Origin: CAXXOK01 sp963675365
GTDB lineage: Bacteria > Bacillota > Clostridia > Christensenellales > Aristaeellaceae
Assembly: GCA_963675365.2 (NCBI GenBank)
Contig: CAXXVA010000002.1
Span: 248,001-312,000 of the forward strand
Length of the DNA stretch: 64,000 nt
Direction of reading: 5' to 3'
The notes beneath the pieces were generated by a model. It was not told the DNA's origin and searched no databases. It saw only the letters and a list, made by a program, of their open reading frames with translations. Of the stretch, positions 56,122 to 64,000 are shown piece after piece (positions within the stretch are counted from its first letter, which is position 1; each line of letters begins with the position of its first letter). The position numbers and the translations under genes were made by a program.

Positions 56122-57615
56122 ATGCAGCTAGTGCAGAACGTACCGTTTTTCTCCATTATGCTGTCGATGGCTTCGGCCATCGTTACGCCCGTGCTGCCAC
56201 GCCGCGCCGCCAAGTGGCTGTCGGTGGGCGTGGTGGCGGCGGTCGTCTGCCTGCATATCTGGTTTCTGCCGTTCATGATCTCCTTCAATGGCAGCTACAA
56301 CTATATGATGGGGCACTTCCCCGCGCCCTGGGGCAACGAGCTGCGCGCGGGGCTGCTGGAAGCGCTGATCGCGCTGGCGCTAAGCGTGGTGATGCTGCTT
56401 AGCCAGCTTTCGGGACTCAACAAGCTGCAGCGGCAGATCGACCCGCCCAAGCAGGGGTTCTTTTACGTGATGTGCAACCTCGTCATGGCGGGGATGCTTG
56501 CGCTGGTGTACACCAACGACCTGTTTACCGCCTATGTGTTCATCGAAATCCTGGCGCTTTCCAGCTGCGCGCTGATGACGGCGCGGCAGGTGGGGCATAC
56601 GATGGTCGCCTCCATGCGGTATATGATTTTAAGCCTGCTGGGCTCCGGTTTGATTTTGATCGCTATCGCCCTGACTTATAATCTGACCGGCCACCTTTTG
56701 ATGGAAAACATCCACGCGGTGATCACCACCTACGCGGCCGACGGCGAATACGCCCTGCCGATCACGGTGATCATCGGGCTGTTCATCGCGGGCATCGCCA
56801 TCAAGTGCGGCGTGTTCCCCTTCCACATGTGGCTGCCGGACGCCTATGCCTACTCCACCTCGGCGGCAAGCGCGGTGCTTTCCAGCGTCGTCAGCAAGGC
56901 CTACTTTTTCCTGCTGGTGAAGATCTTCTACCGCGTCATCGGCGTGGACGTCATTATGTCCGACATGGCCCTGAACCTGATGACGGTGCTTGGGGTGCTT
57001 TCGATGATCCTGGGTTCCATCGGCGCGATCCGCTGCCTGGATATCCGGCGCATGGTCGCGTATTCGTCGGTGTCGCAGATGGGCTATCTGTTTGCGTGGG
57101 TGGGGCTTGGCAGCACCGTTGGCGTCGCGGCGGCGATGTTCCACCTGGTGGTGCACGCGCTGTGCAAGAGCATGCTGTTTTTATCCGTCTCGCCGCTGTG
57201 CGACGCTTCGGGGGATAGTAAGCGCTTCATCGACCTGCGCGGCGCGGGCTACCGGTATGTGATTCCGGGGATCGCGTTCACGTTGGGCGCGCTGAGCATG
57301 GTGGGCATCCCGATTCTGGGCGGGTTCTTCTCCAAGATTTTCTTTGCCGAGGCGGCGATCTCCGGCACGGGATGGGTGCGGGTCACATTGCTGGCAGCGC
57401 TTGCGCTGTCTACGCTGTTAAACGCGTTCTATTTCATGCATACGGTCATCGGGCTGTACCGCAAGCCCAGGGAGGGGTACGAGCCCAAACCGTTCATCAA
57501 ATCCCGGCTCGCGGCGGCAACGCTTTCGGTGTTCGGGCTGGTGAACCTGGGGATCGGCTTTTTCGCCAAGGACATCATCAATTTCATTACCACCGGCATC
57601 GGATTTTTAGCCTGA
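56122..57615 (+). CDS. mnhD: Antiporter subunit D (MnhD/MbhH, NuoN/M/L-like), first of five
   Basis: 497 residues, about 14 helices, proton_antipo_M family. The channel Glu lies in YVFIEILALSSCALM and the paired Lys in GIAIKCGVFPFHMWLPDAYAYSTSAASAVLSSVVSKAYFF; further Lys and His in AYSSVSQMGYL and FHLVVHALCKSMLF. These are the residues that carry protons in complex I and Mrp. ATG follows the subunit C stop by one base. Position matches MbhH. Confidence 0.92.
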   Translation: MQLVQNVPFFSIMLSMASAIVTPVLPRRAAKWLSVGVVAAVVCLHIWFLPFMISFNGSYNYMMGHFPAPWGNELRAGLLEALIALALSVVMLLSQLSGLNKLQRQIDPPKQGFFYVMCNLVMAGMLALVYTNDLFTAYVFIEILALSSCALMTARQVGHTMVASMRYMILSLLGSGLILIAIALTYNLTGHLLMENIHAVITTYAADGEYALPITVIIGLFIAGIAIKCGVFPFHMWLPDAYAYSTSAASAVLSSVVSKAYFFLLVKIFYRVIGVDVIMSDMALNLMTVLGVLSMILGSIGAIRCLDIRRMVAYSSVSQMGYLFAWVGLGSTVGVAAAMFHLVVHALCKSMLFLSVSPLCDASGDSKRFIDLRGAGYRYVIPGIAFTLGALSMVGIPILGGFFSKIFFAEAAISGTGWVRVTLLAALALSTLLNAFYFMHTVIGLYRKPREGYEPKPFIKSRLAAATLSVFGLVNLGIGFFAKDIINFITTGIGFLA

Positions 57616-57623
57616 GGAGTTTC

Positions 57624-59084
57624 ATGTATATGCAAAGCGTCCTGTTCGTCCTGGTTCCGGCCATCCCCCTCGCGCTGGGGGTTTGGTTCCTGTTTGCGCG
57701 CAGGTTCCGGGCTTTAGCGGCGGGCGCGGGGCTTGCGGTGTGCTTTGCTGCGGCGATCGCGCTGACCATGACCGGCGACGGCATGATGACGCTGTTTACC
57801 GTCGCGCCGGGCGTGACCTTCGTATTCCAAAGCGACGGGACGGGCAGGCTGTTTGCCTTCCTGTTCTCCGGCGTGTTCATGACCGCCGGGATGTACGCGC
57901 TGACCTATTTCAAGCACGAGAAAAACCCGTCGCGGTTTTTCGCGTTTTACTTCTTTTCGCTGTTCGCGCTTTTGTGCCTGTGCTTTGCGGGGACGCTGGT
58001 CACCATGTACCTGTGCTTTGAAACGCTCACGCTTTGCTCGTTTCCCATGGTGCTGTACGACCGCACGAAGGAAGCCGTGGCGGGGGGCATCAAGTACCTT
58101 TTGTACTCGATCGCCGGGGCGATGATGGGCCTGTTCGGCGTGATCTACCTGACGCTGCATACCGCGTCGCCGACCTTCGTTGCGGGCGGCTCGCTGGAAG
58201 CGGAGCTCGTGCAAGCCCCGTCCGCTCTGTTTTTAATCTCCCTGTTCATCTGTATGATCGGCTTTGGCACCAAGGCGGGCCTGTTCCCCATGCACGGCTG
58301 GCTGCCAACGGCGCACCCCATCGCGCCTACGCCCGCCAGCGCGGTGCTCTCCGGCGTGATCGTTAACGCCGGGGTGCTGTGCGTCTTCCGCGTGCTCTAT
58401 TTCGCGGTCGGGCCGGAGGCGGTGCGCGGCACCTGGGTGCAGACGGCGCTGTTATCACTTTCGCTTTTAACGGTGCTGATCGGCTCGGCGCAGGCCCTGC
58501 GCCAAAAGCATATCAAGCGGCGGCTTGCGTACTCCACGGTCTCGCAGATCAGCTATATCCTGTTCGGGCTGTTCCTGCTCAATACCACGTCAGCGCAGGG
58601 AGCGCTTTTACACACGGTGTTCCACAGCCTGATGAAAACAAGCTTGTTCCTGTGCGCGGGCGCGCTGATCGTATACGGCGGCACGGCAGACGTGGACGAG
58701 ATGCGCGGCATCGGCAGGCAGATGCCCGCCACGATGTGGAGCTTTGCCATCGCGGGCATCGGGCTGGTGGGCATTCCGCCGCTGAGCGGGTTTTTAAGCA
58801 AATGGGTGCTGGCGCAGGGCGCGGTGCAAAGCGCGATGCCCGTGTTTTCATGGCTCGGGCCGGTGGTGCTGCTGGTCAGCGCGCTGCTGACCGCCGGGTA
58901 CATCGCCCCGGTGGTGCTTCCGGCGTTCTTCCCGGGCGAGCAGGGGAGCGCGCTGTCCGCCAAACGCGCGCCCATGGGCATGCTTTTGCCGCTTGCGGCG
59001 CTGGCGGGGCTTTCGCTATTATTCGGGCTGTATTCCGTGCCGTTGCGCAATGCCGTGGCGGCCGTCATCCAAACGCTGTTTTAG
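57624..59084 (+). CDS. Proton/sodium-translocating antiporter-like subunit, second of five
   Basis: 486 residues, about 14 helices, proton_antipo_M family. Glu in YLCFETLTLCSFPM, Lys in FGTKAGLFPMHGWLPTAHPIAPTPASAVLSGVIV, then AYSTVSQISYILFG and HTVFHSLMKTSLFLCAGALI. TGAGGAG before the ATG. It follows MnhD by eight bases. Extra antiporter-like subunits beyond MrpD/MbhH occur in Mbx and in the membrane arms of formate-hydrogenlyase-like complexes. Confidence 0.9.
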   Translation: MYMQSVLFVLVPAIPLALGVWFLFARRFRALAAGAGLAVCFAAAIALTMTGDGMMTLFTVAPGVTFVFQSDGTGRLFAFLFSGVFMTAGMYALTYFKHEKNPSRFFAFYFFSLFALLCLCFAGTLVTMYLCFETLTLCSFPMVLYDRTKEAVAGGIKYLLYSIAGAMMGLFGVIYLTLHTASPTFVAGGSLEAELVQAPSALFLISLFICMIGFGTKAGLFPMHGWLPTAHPIAPTPASAVLSGVIVNAGVLCVFRVLYFAVGPEAVRGTWVQTALLSLSLLTVLIGSAQALRQKHIKRRLAYSTVSQISYILFGLFLLNTTSAQGALLHTVFHSLMKTSLFLCAGALIVYGGTADVDEMRGIGRQMPATMWSFAIAGIGLVGIPPLSGFLSKWVLAQGAVQSAMPVFSWLGPVVLLVSALLTAGYIAPVVLPAFFPGEQGSALSAKRAPMGMLLPLAALAGLSLLFGLYSVPLRNAVAAVIQTLF

Positions 59085-59093
59085 GGGGCAGGC

Positions 59094-60536
59094 ATGTTAC
59101 TGATCGCAGTTTTACTCCCCATCGCGGGCAGCGCCCTGATCTTCACCCTGGGCAGGAAGGGCCGCCGCATCCGTCGCTGGCTCGCCGTTACGTTCACGGC
59201 GGCGACCTCTGTTTTCGTCTGCCTTGCGCTGCTGATGGAACCGGACAAAAGTTACGTGCTGCTCGAATTCACGACGCGCATGACCCTTGCCTTCCGGCTG
59301 GACGGCATGGGCAAGGTGTTCGCGGGGCTGATCGCGTTCCTGTGGCCGTTTGCGATGCTGTACGCGTTTGAGTACATGGAGCACGAGCCGGGGGAGAACT
59401 CGTTTTTCGGGCAGTATCTGCTCAGCTACGCGATGACGCTGGTCATCGCCTCGGCGCAGAACCTGTTTACGCTGTATTTCTTTTTTGAATCGCTGACGCT
59501 CGCCACGGTGTTTTTGGTGGCGCACGGCTTCAGCCACCGCAGCGTGTACGCGGCGCGCAAGTACCTGTATTACTCGCTGGGCGCGGCGTCGCTGGGCTTT
59601 TTATCCATGATCAGCGTGCTGGTGTACAGCGATTCGACCACCTTTGTTTTAGGCGGCATCCCCGCCCTGCAGCAGGCGCCGCACACGATGATGCTTTTAC
59701 TGTTCGTGCTGGGCTTTTTCGGCTTCGGCGTCAAGGCCGCGGTGTTCCCGCTGCACGGGTGGCTGCCCACGGCGTCCGTCGCGCCAACGCCGGTAACCTC
59801 GCTTTTACACGCGGTGGCGGTGGTCAACGCGGGCGTGTTCTCGGTGGCGAGGCTTGCGTATTACGTGTACGGCCCGACGCTGATCTCCGGCACCTGGGCG
59901 CAGACGCTGTGCCTGTCGATGGCGGCGTTCACCATTCTCTTCGCCAGCGCCAAGGCCGTGCACGAGCAGCACCTGAAGCGCAGGCTCGCCTATTCCACGA
60001 TCTCCAACTTAAGCTATATGCTGTTCGGGCTGATGCAGTTAACGCCGCTGGGCCTCAAGGCCGGTTTGATGCACATGATCTTCCACAGCCTGGTCAAGAT
60101 TACGCTGTTCAGCTGCGCGGGCGCGATTTTGGTGCAGACGGGGCGGCAGTATGTGCAGGAACTGCGCGGGCTTTGGCGTCAGATGCCCATTGTGACGGCG
60201 GTGTTTGCGTTCTGTGCGGTGGAGCTTGTGGGCATCCCGCCGTTCATTATCTTCCAGAGCAAGTGGGCGCTGGTTACGGCCGGGTTCCAGAGCGGGCACA
60301 TCGTGGGCGCGCTGGGCGTCGTGGTGCTGCTGATCTCTGCCGGGTTCACGGCGGCGTACCTGTTAAAGCCCGCGGTGACGGCCTTCGCGCTGCCCATCGA
60401 GCGCAAACCGGAGGAAAAGCGCGATCCCGGCTGGCAGATGCTGACGCTCTTTTTCGTGATGGTCGCGGCGATGCTTTCGCTGATCCTGCTGGGCAAACCG
60501 ATTGCCGACATGCTCTCACAAGTGGTCGGACTGTAG
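59094..60536 (+). CDS. Proton/sodium-translocating antiporter-like subunit, third of five
   Basis: 480 residues, about 14 helices. Glu in FFFESLTLATVFLVAHGF, Lys in GVKAAVFPLHGWLPTASVAPTPVTSLLHAVAVVNAG, then AYSTISNLSYMLFGLM and HMIFHSLVKITLFSCAGAIL. More similar to the second copy than to MnhD. GGGGGCAGGC precedes the ATG. Nine-base gap from the previous gene; same operon. Confidence 0.9.
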   Translation: MLLIAVLLPIAGSALIFTLGRKGRRIRRWLAVTFTAATSVFVCLALLMEPDKSYVLLEFTTRMTLAFRLDGMGKVFAGLIAFLWPFAMLYAFEYMEHEPGENSFFGQYLLSYAMTLVIASAQNLFTLYFFFESLTLATVFLVAHGFSHRSVYAARKYLYYSLGAASLGFLSMISVLVYSDSTTFVLGGIPALQQAPHTMMLLLFVLGFFGFGVKAAVFPLHGWLPTASVAPTPVTSLLHAVAVVNAGVFSVARLAYYVYGPTLISGTWAQTLCLSMAAFTILFASAKAVHEQHLKRRLAYSTISNLSYMLFGLMQLTPLGLKAGLMHMIFHSLVKITLFSCAGAILVQTGRQYVQELRGLWRQMPIVTAVFAFCAVELVGIPPFIIFQSKWALVTAGFQSGHIVGALGVVVLLISAGFTAAYLLKPAVTAFALPIERKPEEKRDPGWQMLTLFFVMVAAMLSLILLGKPIADMLSQVVGL

Positions 60537-60553
60537 CATAAGGAGATCAAACG

Positions 60554-62590
60554 TTGCGGGGGAATGTGCTGTTGCTGCTCGCGGTCGCGCTGCCGATGCT
60601 CGGTGCGCCGCTTGCCTACGCCGCCGGGCGCGGGCGTCCGCGGCACGCCCTGCGCTGGATGACGGCGGTCTCCGCAATCGAGCTCGCGCTGTTAACCCTG
60701 CTGCTCTATTTCGTGATCCGAGGCGATACGCCTGCGTTCACTTGGGAACACTTCTGCGTGATGGGCCTCGCCCTGGCCGCGAACGGATTCACGGCGCTGT
60801 ACGCGTGGATTGCCGGGCTGTTATTCTTCGTGGCGGCGGTGTTCTCGGGTTCGTATTTCCGGGGGAAACGCAGCGTGCCGCGCTACGCGTTTTTCACGCT
60901 GATGACGCTCTCGGCCGTGATCGGGGTATTTTTATCCGATCAGCTGCTGACGACCATCGTGTTCTTTGAGGTCATGTCGCTTTCAAGCTATCCCTGGGTC
61001 GCCCACGAGGAAACGCCCGGCGCCCTGCGTGCCGCGCAGACCTACCTGTGGATCGCGATCATCGGCGGGCTGTGCCTGCTGATCGGCATGCTGCTGTTGC
61101 CCCACGAGCTGCTGTCGCTCCGCTTTTCGTCGGGCATTGCGATCGGCGAATCTGCCGCGCCGTCGCGGCTGATCCTGCCCGCCGCGCTGATGCTGGTGGG
61201 CTTCGGCGCGAAGGCCGGCGCGTTTCCGCTGCACGTGTGGCTGCCCAAGGCGCACCCCGTGGCGCCCGCGCCTGCCAGCGCGCTGCTGTCGGGAATGCTG
61301 TTAAAAACCGGCGTGTTCGGCATCCTGCTGCTGTCGCTGAAGTTCCTGCGGGAGATCGCCGCCTGGCACGCGCTGATCTTCTGGCTGGGCGTGGTCACCA
61401 TGCTGCTTGGCGCGGTTTTAGCGCTTTTGTCGGTGGAGATGAAGCGCATCCTGGCCTGCTCCAGCATGAGCCAGATCGGGTTCATTCTGCTCGGCGCCGG
61501 GCTGATCGGCCTGCTCGGGGAGCACGGCGGCGTGGCCGCGCAGGGGGTCGCTGCGCACATGATCAACCACTCGCTGTTCAAGCTGATTCTGTTTCTGTGC
61601 GCCGGAGCCGTCGCCCTGCGGGCGCACTCGCTGAAGCTCAACGAGATCCGGGGCTTCGGGCGCGGAAGGCCGCTGCTGCATTTCCTGTTCCTGTCGGGCA
61701 TGCTGGGCATCGCGGGCATTCCGCTGTGGTCGGGCTATGCGAGCAAAACGCTGTTGCACGAGGCGCTGACGGACTACATCCGCCTGTCCGGCGGCGCGGG
61801 GATGTACTTGGCCGCCGAGTGGCTGTTCGTGCTTGCGGGCGGGCTGACGCTTGCGTATATGCTCAAGCTCTACCTCTGTCTGTTCTGGCAGCACGGCGTG
61901 CAGGAGACGGACAAACAGCCGCTGTTTTCCAAAGGCTCGGCTGCGCTGCTAGCGCTGTGCGCCGCCGCCGTGTGGGCGATCGGACTGTTTCCGTCCGCCA
62001 TTCTTGGCGGGATCGGGCGGCTGAGCGCCGGGTTTTTCCAAACCGAAGCCGCGCCTGTCCGCGTGTTTACCCCGGAAAGCCTGTGGATGGCCGCCGTTAC
62101 CATCGGCGTCGGGCTTGCCGTATACCTGCTGCTGGTGCGCGGCTGGTTGAGCGAAAAAACGGAGAACGGCCGCGTGTACGTAGACCGCAAGCCCGCGTGG
62201 CTGGATCTGGAGGACAGGGTATACCGTCCCGCGCTCAAAGGGCTGTTGGCGGCGGTCAGCGTTTGTTTCTGGGCGCTGTCCGCATTGCCGGAGCTTATGA
62301 TCGCCGGCGGGCGGCGGATGCTTTTGCACGTGCGCGCCTGGCACGTGCCCATGCCCGGCGGCAACCGCTTCACGGCGGCTGTGGGCGGCTTTCTGAACGG
62401 CATTGTGCTGGTGCTCAACAAAACCGTGCGCAGGAACAGCCCGCTGGAGATCGACTTCAGCTGCGTGCTTGCGGCGGGCAACGAGGAGCTCGGCCGCTCG
62501 ATGCGGCGCGTTAAGCGCTCGATGAGTTATAGCCTGCTTTTATTCTGCGTGGGGCTGTTTCTGCTGTTGTTCTATTTGGTGTTATGGTAA
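60554..62590 (+). CDS. Large antiporter-like subunit with C-terminal extension, fourth of five
   Basis: 678 residues against 480-500 for the copies upstream. TTG start, AAGGAG eight bases before it. The core (about 1-500) keeps Glu in VFFEVMSLSSYPWVAHEETPGALRAAQTYLWIAIIGG and Lys in FGAKAGAFPLHVWLPKAHPVAPAPASALLSGMLLKTG, plus CSSMSQIGFILLGAG and MINHSLFKLILFLCAGAV. The C-terminal 170 residues add a helix, a soluble segment with YVDRKPAWLDLEDRVYRPALKG and a last helix, as in NuoL-type lateral-helix proteins or HyfB. 'Complex I subunit 5 family' is the best label. Confidence 0.88.
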   Translation: MRGNVLLLLAVALPMLGAPLAYAAGRGRPRHALRWMTAVSAIELALLTLLLYFVIRGDTPAFTWEHFCVMGLALAANGFTALYAWIAGLLFFVAAVFSGSYFRGKRSVPRYAFFTLMTLSAVIGVFLSDQLLTTIVFFEVMSLSSYPWVAHEETPGALRAAQTYLWIAIIGGLCLLIGMLLLPHELLSLRFSSGIAIGESAAPSRLILPAALMLVGFGAKAGAFPLHVWLPKAHPVAPAPASALLSGMLLKTGVFGILLLSLKFLREIAAWHALIFWLGVVTMLLGAVLALLSVEMKRILACSSMSQIGFILLGAGLIGLLGEHGGVAAQGVAAHMINHSLFKLILFLCAGAVALRAHSLKLNEIRGFGRGRPLLHFLFLSGMLGIAGIPLWSGYASKTLLHEALTDYIRLSGGAGMYLAAEWLFVLAGGLTLAYMLKLYLCLFWQHGVQETDKQPLFSKGSAALLALCAAAVWAIGLFPSAILGGIGRLSAGFFQTEAAPVRVFTPESLWMAAVTIGVGLAVYLLLVRGWLSEKTENGRVYVDRKPAWLDLEDRVYRPALKGLLAAVSVCFWALSALPELMIAGGRRMLLHVRAWHVPMPGGNRFTAAVGGFLNGIVLVLNKTVRRNSPLEIDFSCVLAAGNEELGRSMRRVKRSMSYSLLLFCVGLFLLLFYLVLW

Positions 62591-62611
62591 GGCACACAAG
62601 GAGGGTCCGGT

Positions 62612-64000
62612 TTGCGCAATAATCTGCTGCTCGTCGTCGCGGTCGCACTGCCCCTGCTGGGGGCCGCGTTTGCGTACGGTCTCGGACGCAAACACGCGCG
62701 GCATGCGCTGTGGAGCATGCTGATCACGTCCGCCGCAGCGCTTGCGCTGCTGTCGGCTGTGCTGTGGCAGGCCGTGCGCGAACAGAAAAGCGCGTTTGTC
62801 AGCGGCAGCCTCTTTTCGGCTGGATTATCGCTCAGGGCGGACGGTTTCCGCGCCTTTTTCGCGTGGCTTTCGGCGCTGTTGTTCACGGCGTCGTCCATTT
62901 ATTCGTTGTCCTGTTTCAAACCGGGCAAGCACGTTCCGCGCTATGCGTTTTTCACGCTGATCACGCTGTCCGCCGTGACGGGGCTGTTCCTGTCCGACCG
63001 GCTGCTGACGACCGTGATGTTTTTCGAGGTCATGTCGCTTTCAAGCTATCCGTGGGTCGCGCACGAGGAAACGCCCGAGGCCTTGCGCGCCGCGCAAAGC
63101 TACCTGTGGATCGCAATCATCGGCGGGCTTTGTATGCTGATGGGCATGCTGCTGCTCCCGGAGGCGCTTCTGTCGATGCATTATACGGGAACGCTGCCCG
63201 AGGGCGTCGACGCGTCCCGGCTGATGCTGCCGGCGATCCTGATGCTGATCGGCTTCGGGGCCAAGGCCGGGGCGTTCCCGCTGCACGTATGGCTGCCCAG
63301 AGCCTACCCGGCCGCGCCCGCGCCGGCGGCGGCGCTGCTGTCGGCGGTGCTGTCCAAGGCGGGTGTATTCGGCATTCTGATTTTATCCGTCAACGTCATG
63401 CGCGGCGTTCCCGCCTGGCACACGCTGGTCTTCTGGATCGGGATCGTGACCATGCTCGTGGGCGGGGTATGGGCGCTTTTATCGATGAACATCATGCGGG
63501 TGCTCGCGTGGTCGAGCATGAGCCAGATCGGGTTTATTCTGGTCGGCGCGGGGCTGTACGGGCTTCTATCGGCGCACGGGGGCGTCGCCGCACAGGGGCT
63601 GTTTTCGCACATGGTCAACCACTCGCTGTTTAAAATGATCCTGTTCCTGTGTGCGGGCGTCGCCGTACTCGGTGTGGGCAGGCGGCACCTGAACGACCTT
63701 CGCGGCTTCGGGCGCGGGAAGCCCCTGTTCCACATTGCCTTTCTGATGGGCATGCTCGGCGTCGCGGGCGTGCCGCTGTGGTCGGGATTTGTGAGCAAGT
63801 CCATGCTGCATGAAAGTCTTGTGGAATATATTCATCTGCTGCACGGCGGCGCGTGGCTGTATTCGGCCGCCGAGTGGCTGTTCATCCTCTCGGGCGGGCT
63901 GACGCTCGCCTATATGCTCAAGCTTTATATCTGCCTGTTCTGGGAGCGCCCGGAAACAACGCTGAATGCGCGCCGGCCGCTCCCGCGCGCGTCTATGGCC
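62612..64000 (+). CDS. Large antiporter-like subunit, fifth of five (cut by window edge)
   Basis: 463 codons inside the window with no stop. TTG start six to seven bases after AAGGAGG. Highly similar to the fourth copy over its whole visible length: MRNNLLLVVAVALPLLGAAFAYGLGRKHARHAL, MFFEVMSLSSYPWVAHEETPEALRAAQSYLWIAIIGG, FGAKAGAFPLHVWLPRAYPAAPAPAAALLSAVLSKAG, WSSMSQIGFILVGAG. It is a recent duplicate. The C-terminal end, and whatever genes follow, are to the right of the window. Confidence 0.88.
   Translation, partial: MRNNLLLVVAVALPLLGAAFAYGLGRKHARHALWSMLITSAAALALLSAVLWQAVREQKSAFVSGSLFSAGLSLRADGFRAFFAWLSALLFTASSIYSLSCFKPGKHVPRYAFFTLITLSAVTGLFLSDRLLTTVMFFEVMSLSSYPWVAHEETPEALRAAQSYLWIAIIGGLCMLMGMLLLPEALLSMHYTGTLPEGVDASRLMLPAILMLIGFGAKAGAFPLHVWLPRAYPAAPAPAAALLSAVLSKAGVFGILILSVNVMRGVPAWHTLVFWIGIVTMLVGGVWALLSMNIMRVLAWSSMSQIGFILVGAGLYGLLSAHGGVAAQGLFSHMVNHSLFKMILFLCAGVAVLGVGRRHLNDLRGFGRGKPLFHIAFLMGMLGVAGVPLWSGFVSKSMLHESLVEYIHLLHGGAWLYSAAEWLFILSGGLTLAYMLKLYICLFWERPETTLNARRPLPRASMA

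Overview
The window is a high-GC (by eye near 58-60 %) stretch of a bacterial chromosome. Several things point to a low-complexity-regulated Gram-positive anaerobe of the class Clostridia, perhaps a Christensenellales- or Oscillospirales-like lineage: strong AGGAGG ribosome binding sites, frequent GTG/TTG starts, sigma-A promoters with 17-18 bp spacers, several ECF sigma/anti-sigma pairs, an Opp-type peptide importer and DUF6483/DUF3795/DUF1697/Pr6Pr proteins. The assignment is inference; no rRNA or marker gene is present. I see no phage, IS, integrase or CRISPR. Coding density is about 90 %.

Layout. 1-7.6 kb: 5' part of a MarR regulator, a two-domain class II aldolase, a methyltransferase, an FAD-dependent phytoene-desaturase-like enzyme, an SDR/SnoaL/SDR group and a HEAT-repeat protein. 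7.9-13.4 kb: an OmpR-type two-component system and a heterodimeric ABC exporter. 13.7-16.7 kb: two ECF sigma units, one with a PepSY-like anti-sigma candidate and one with a conserved small membrane protein that has a shorter relative nearby. 16.8-20.5 kb: a WYL regulator and a four-gene operon (GyrI-like, DUF3795, terpenoid-cyclase-fold, helix-hairpin-helix) whose promoters share an 18-bp palindrome. 20.6-26.8 kb: oppBCDF plus a separately promoted oppA. 27.0-27.5 kb: tRNA-Gln and a 194-bp tandem repeat. 27.5-34.1 kb: DUF6483, a third ECF/anti-sigma pair, an XRE-TPR regulator with an MFS exporter, and three tandem Pr6Pr membrane proteins. 34.2-40.0 kb: a MacB/FtsX-type ABC pair, a response regulator with a membrane-less histidine kinase, glycerate 2-kinase and a tautomerase. 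40.1-50.3 kb: PhzF, six GNAT acetyltransferases (one AAC(6')-like), VOC, DUF1697, LysR divergent from a permease, an alpha/beta hydrolase and a second APC permease. 50.4-53.3 kb: tRNA-Leu, katG and a DUF454 protein. 53.3-64.0 kb: an Mrp/Mbh-type cation antiporter operon with five ND5/ND4/ND2-like subunits, running off the right edge.

How it fits together. Much of the window is sensing plus export or detoxification: two-component systems beside ABC transporters, ECF units, WYL, XRE-TPR, LysR and MarR switches, acetyltransferases and catalase-peroxidase. Energy coupling is represented by the large antiporter operon, which has the gene order of the membrane arm of membrane-bound hydrogenases. 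The best candidates for undescribed biology are the WYL/palindrome regulon, the five-antiporter operon and the ECF-linked membrane protein family.
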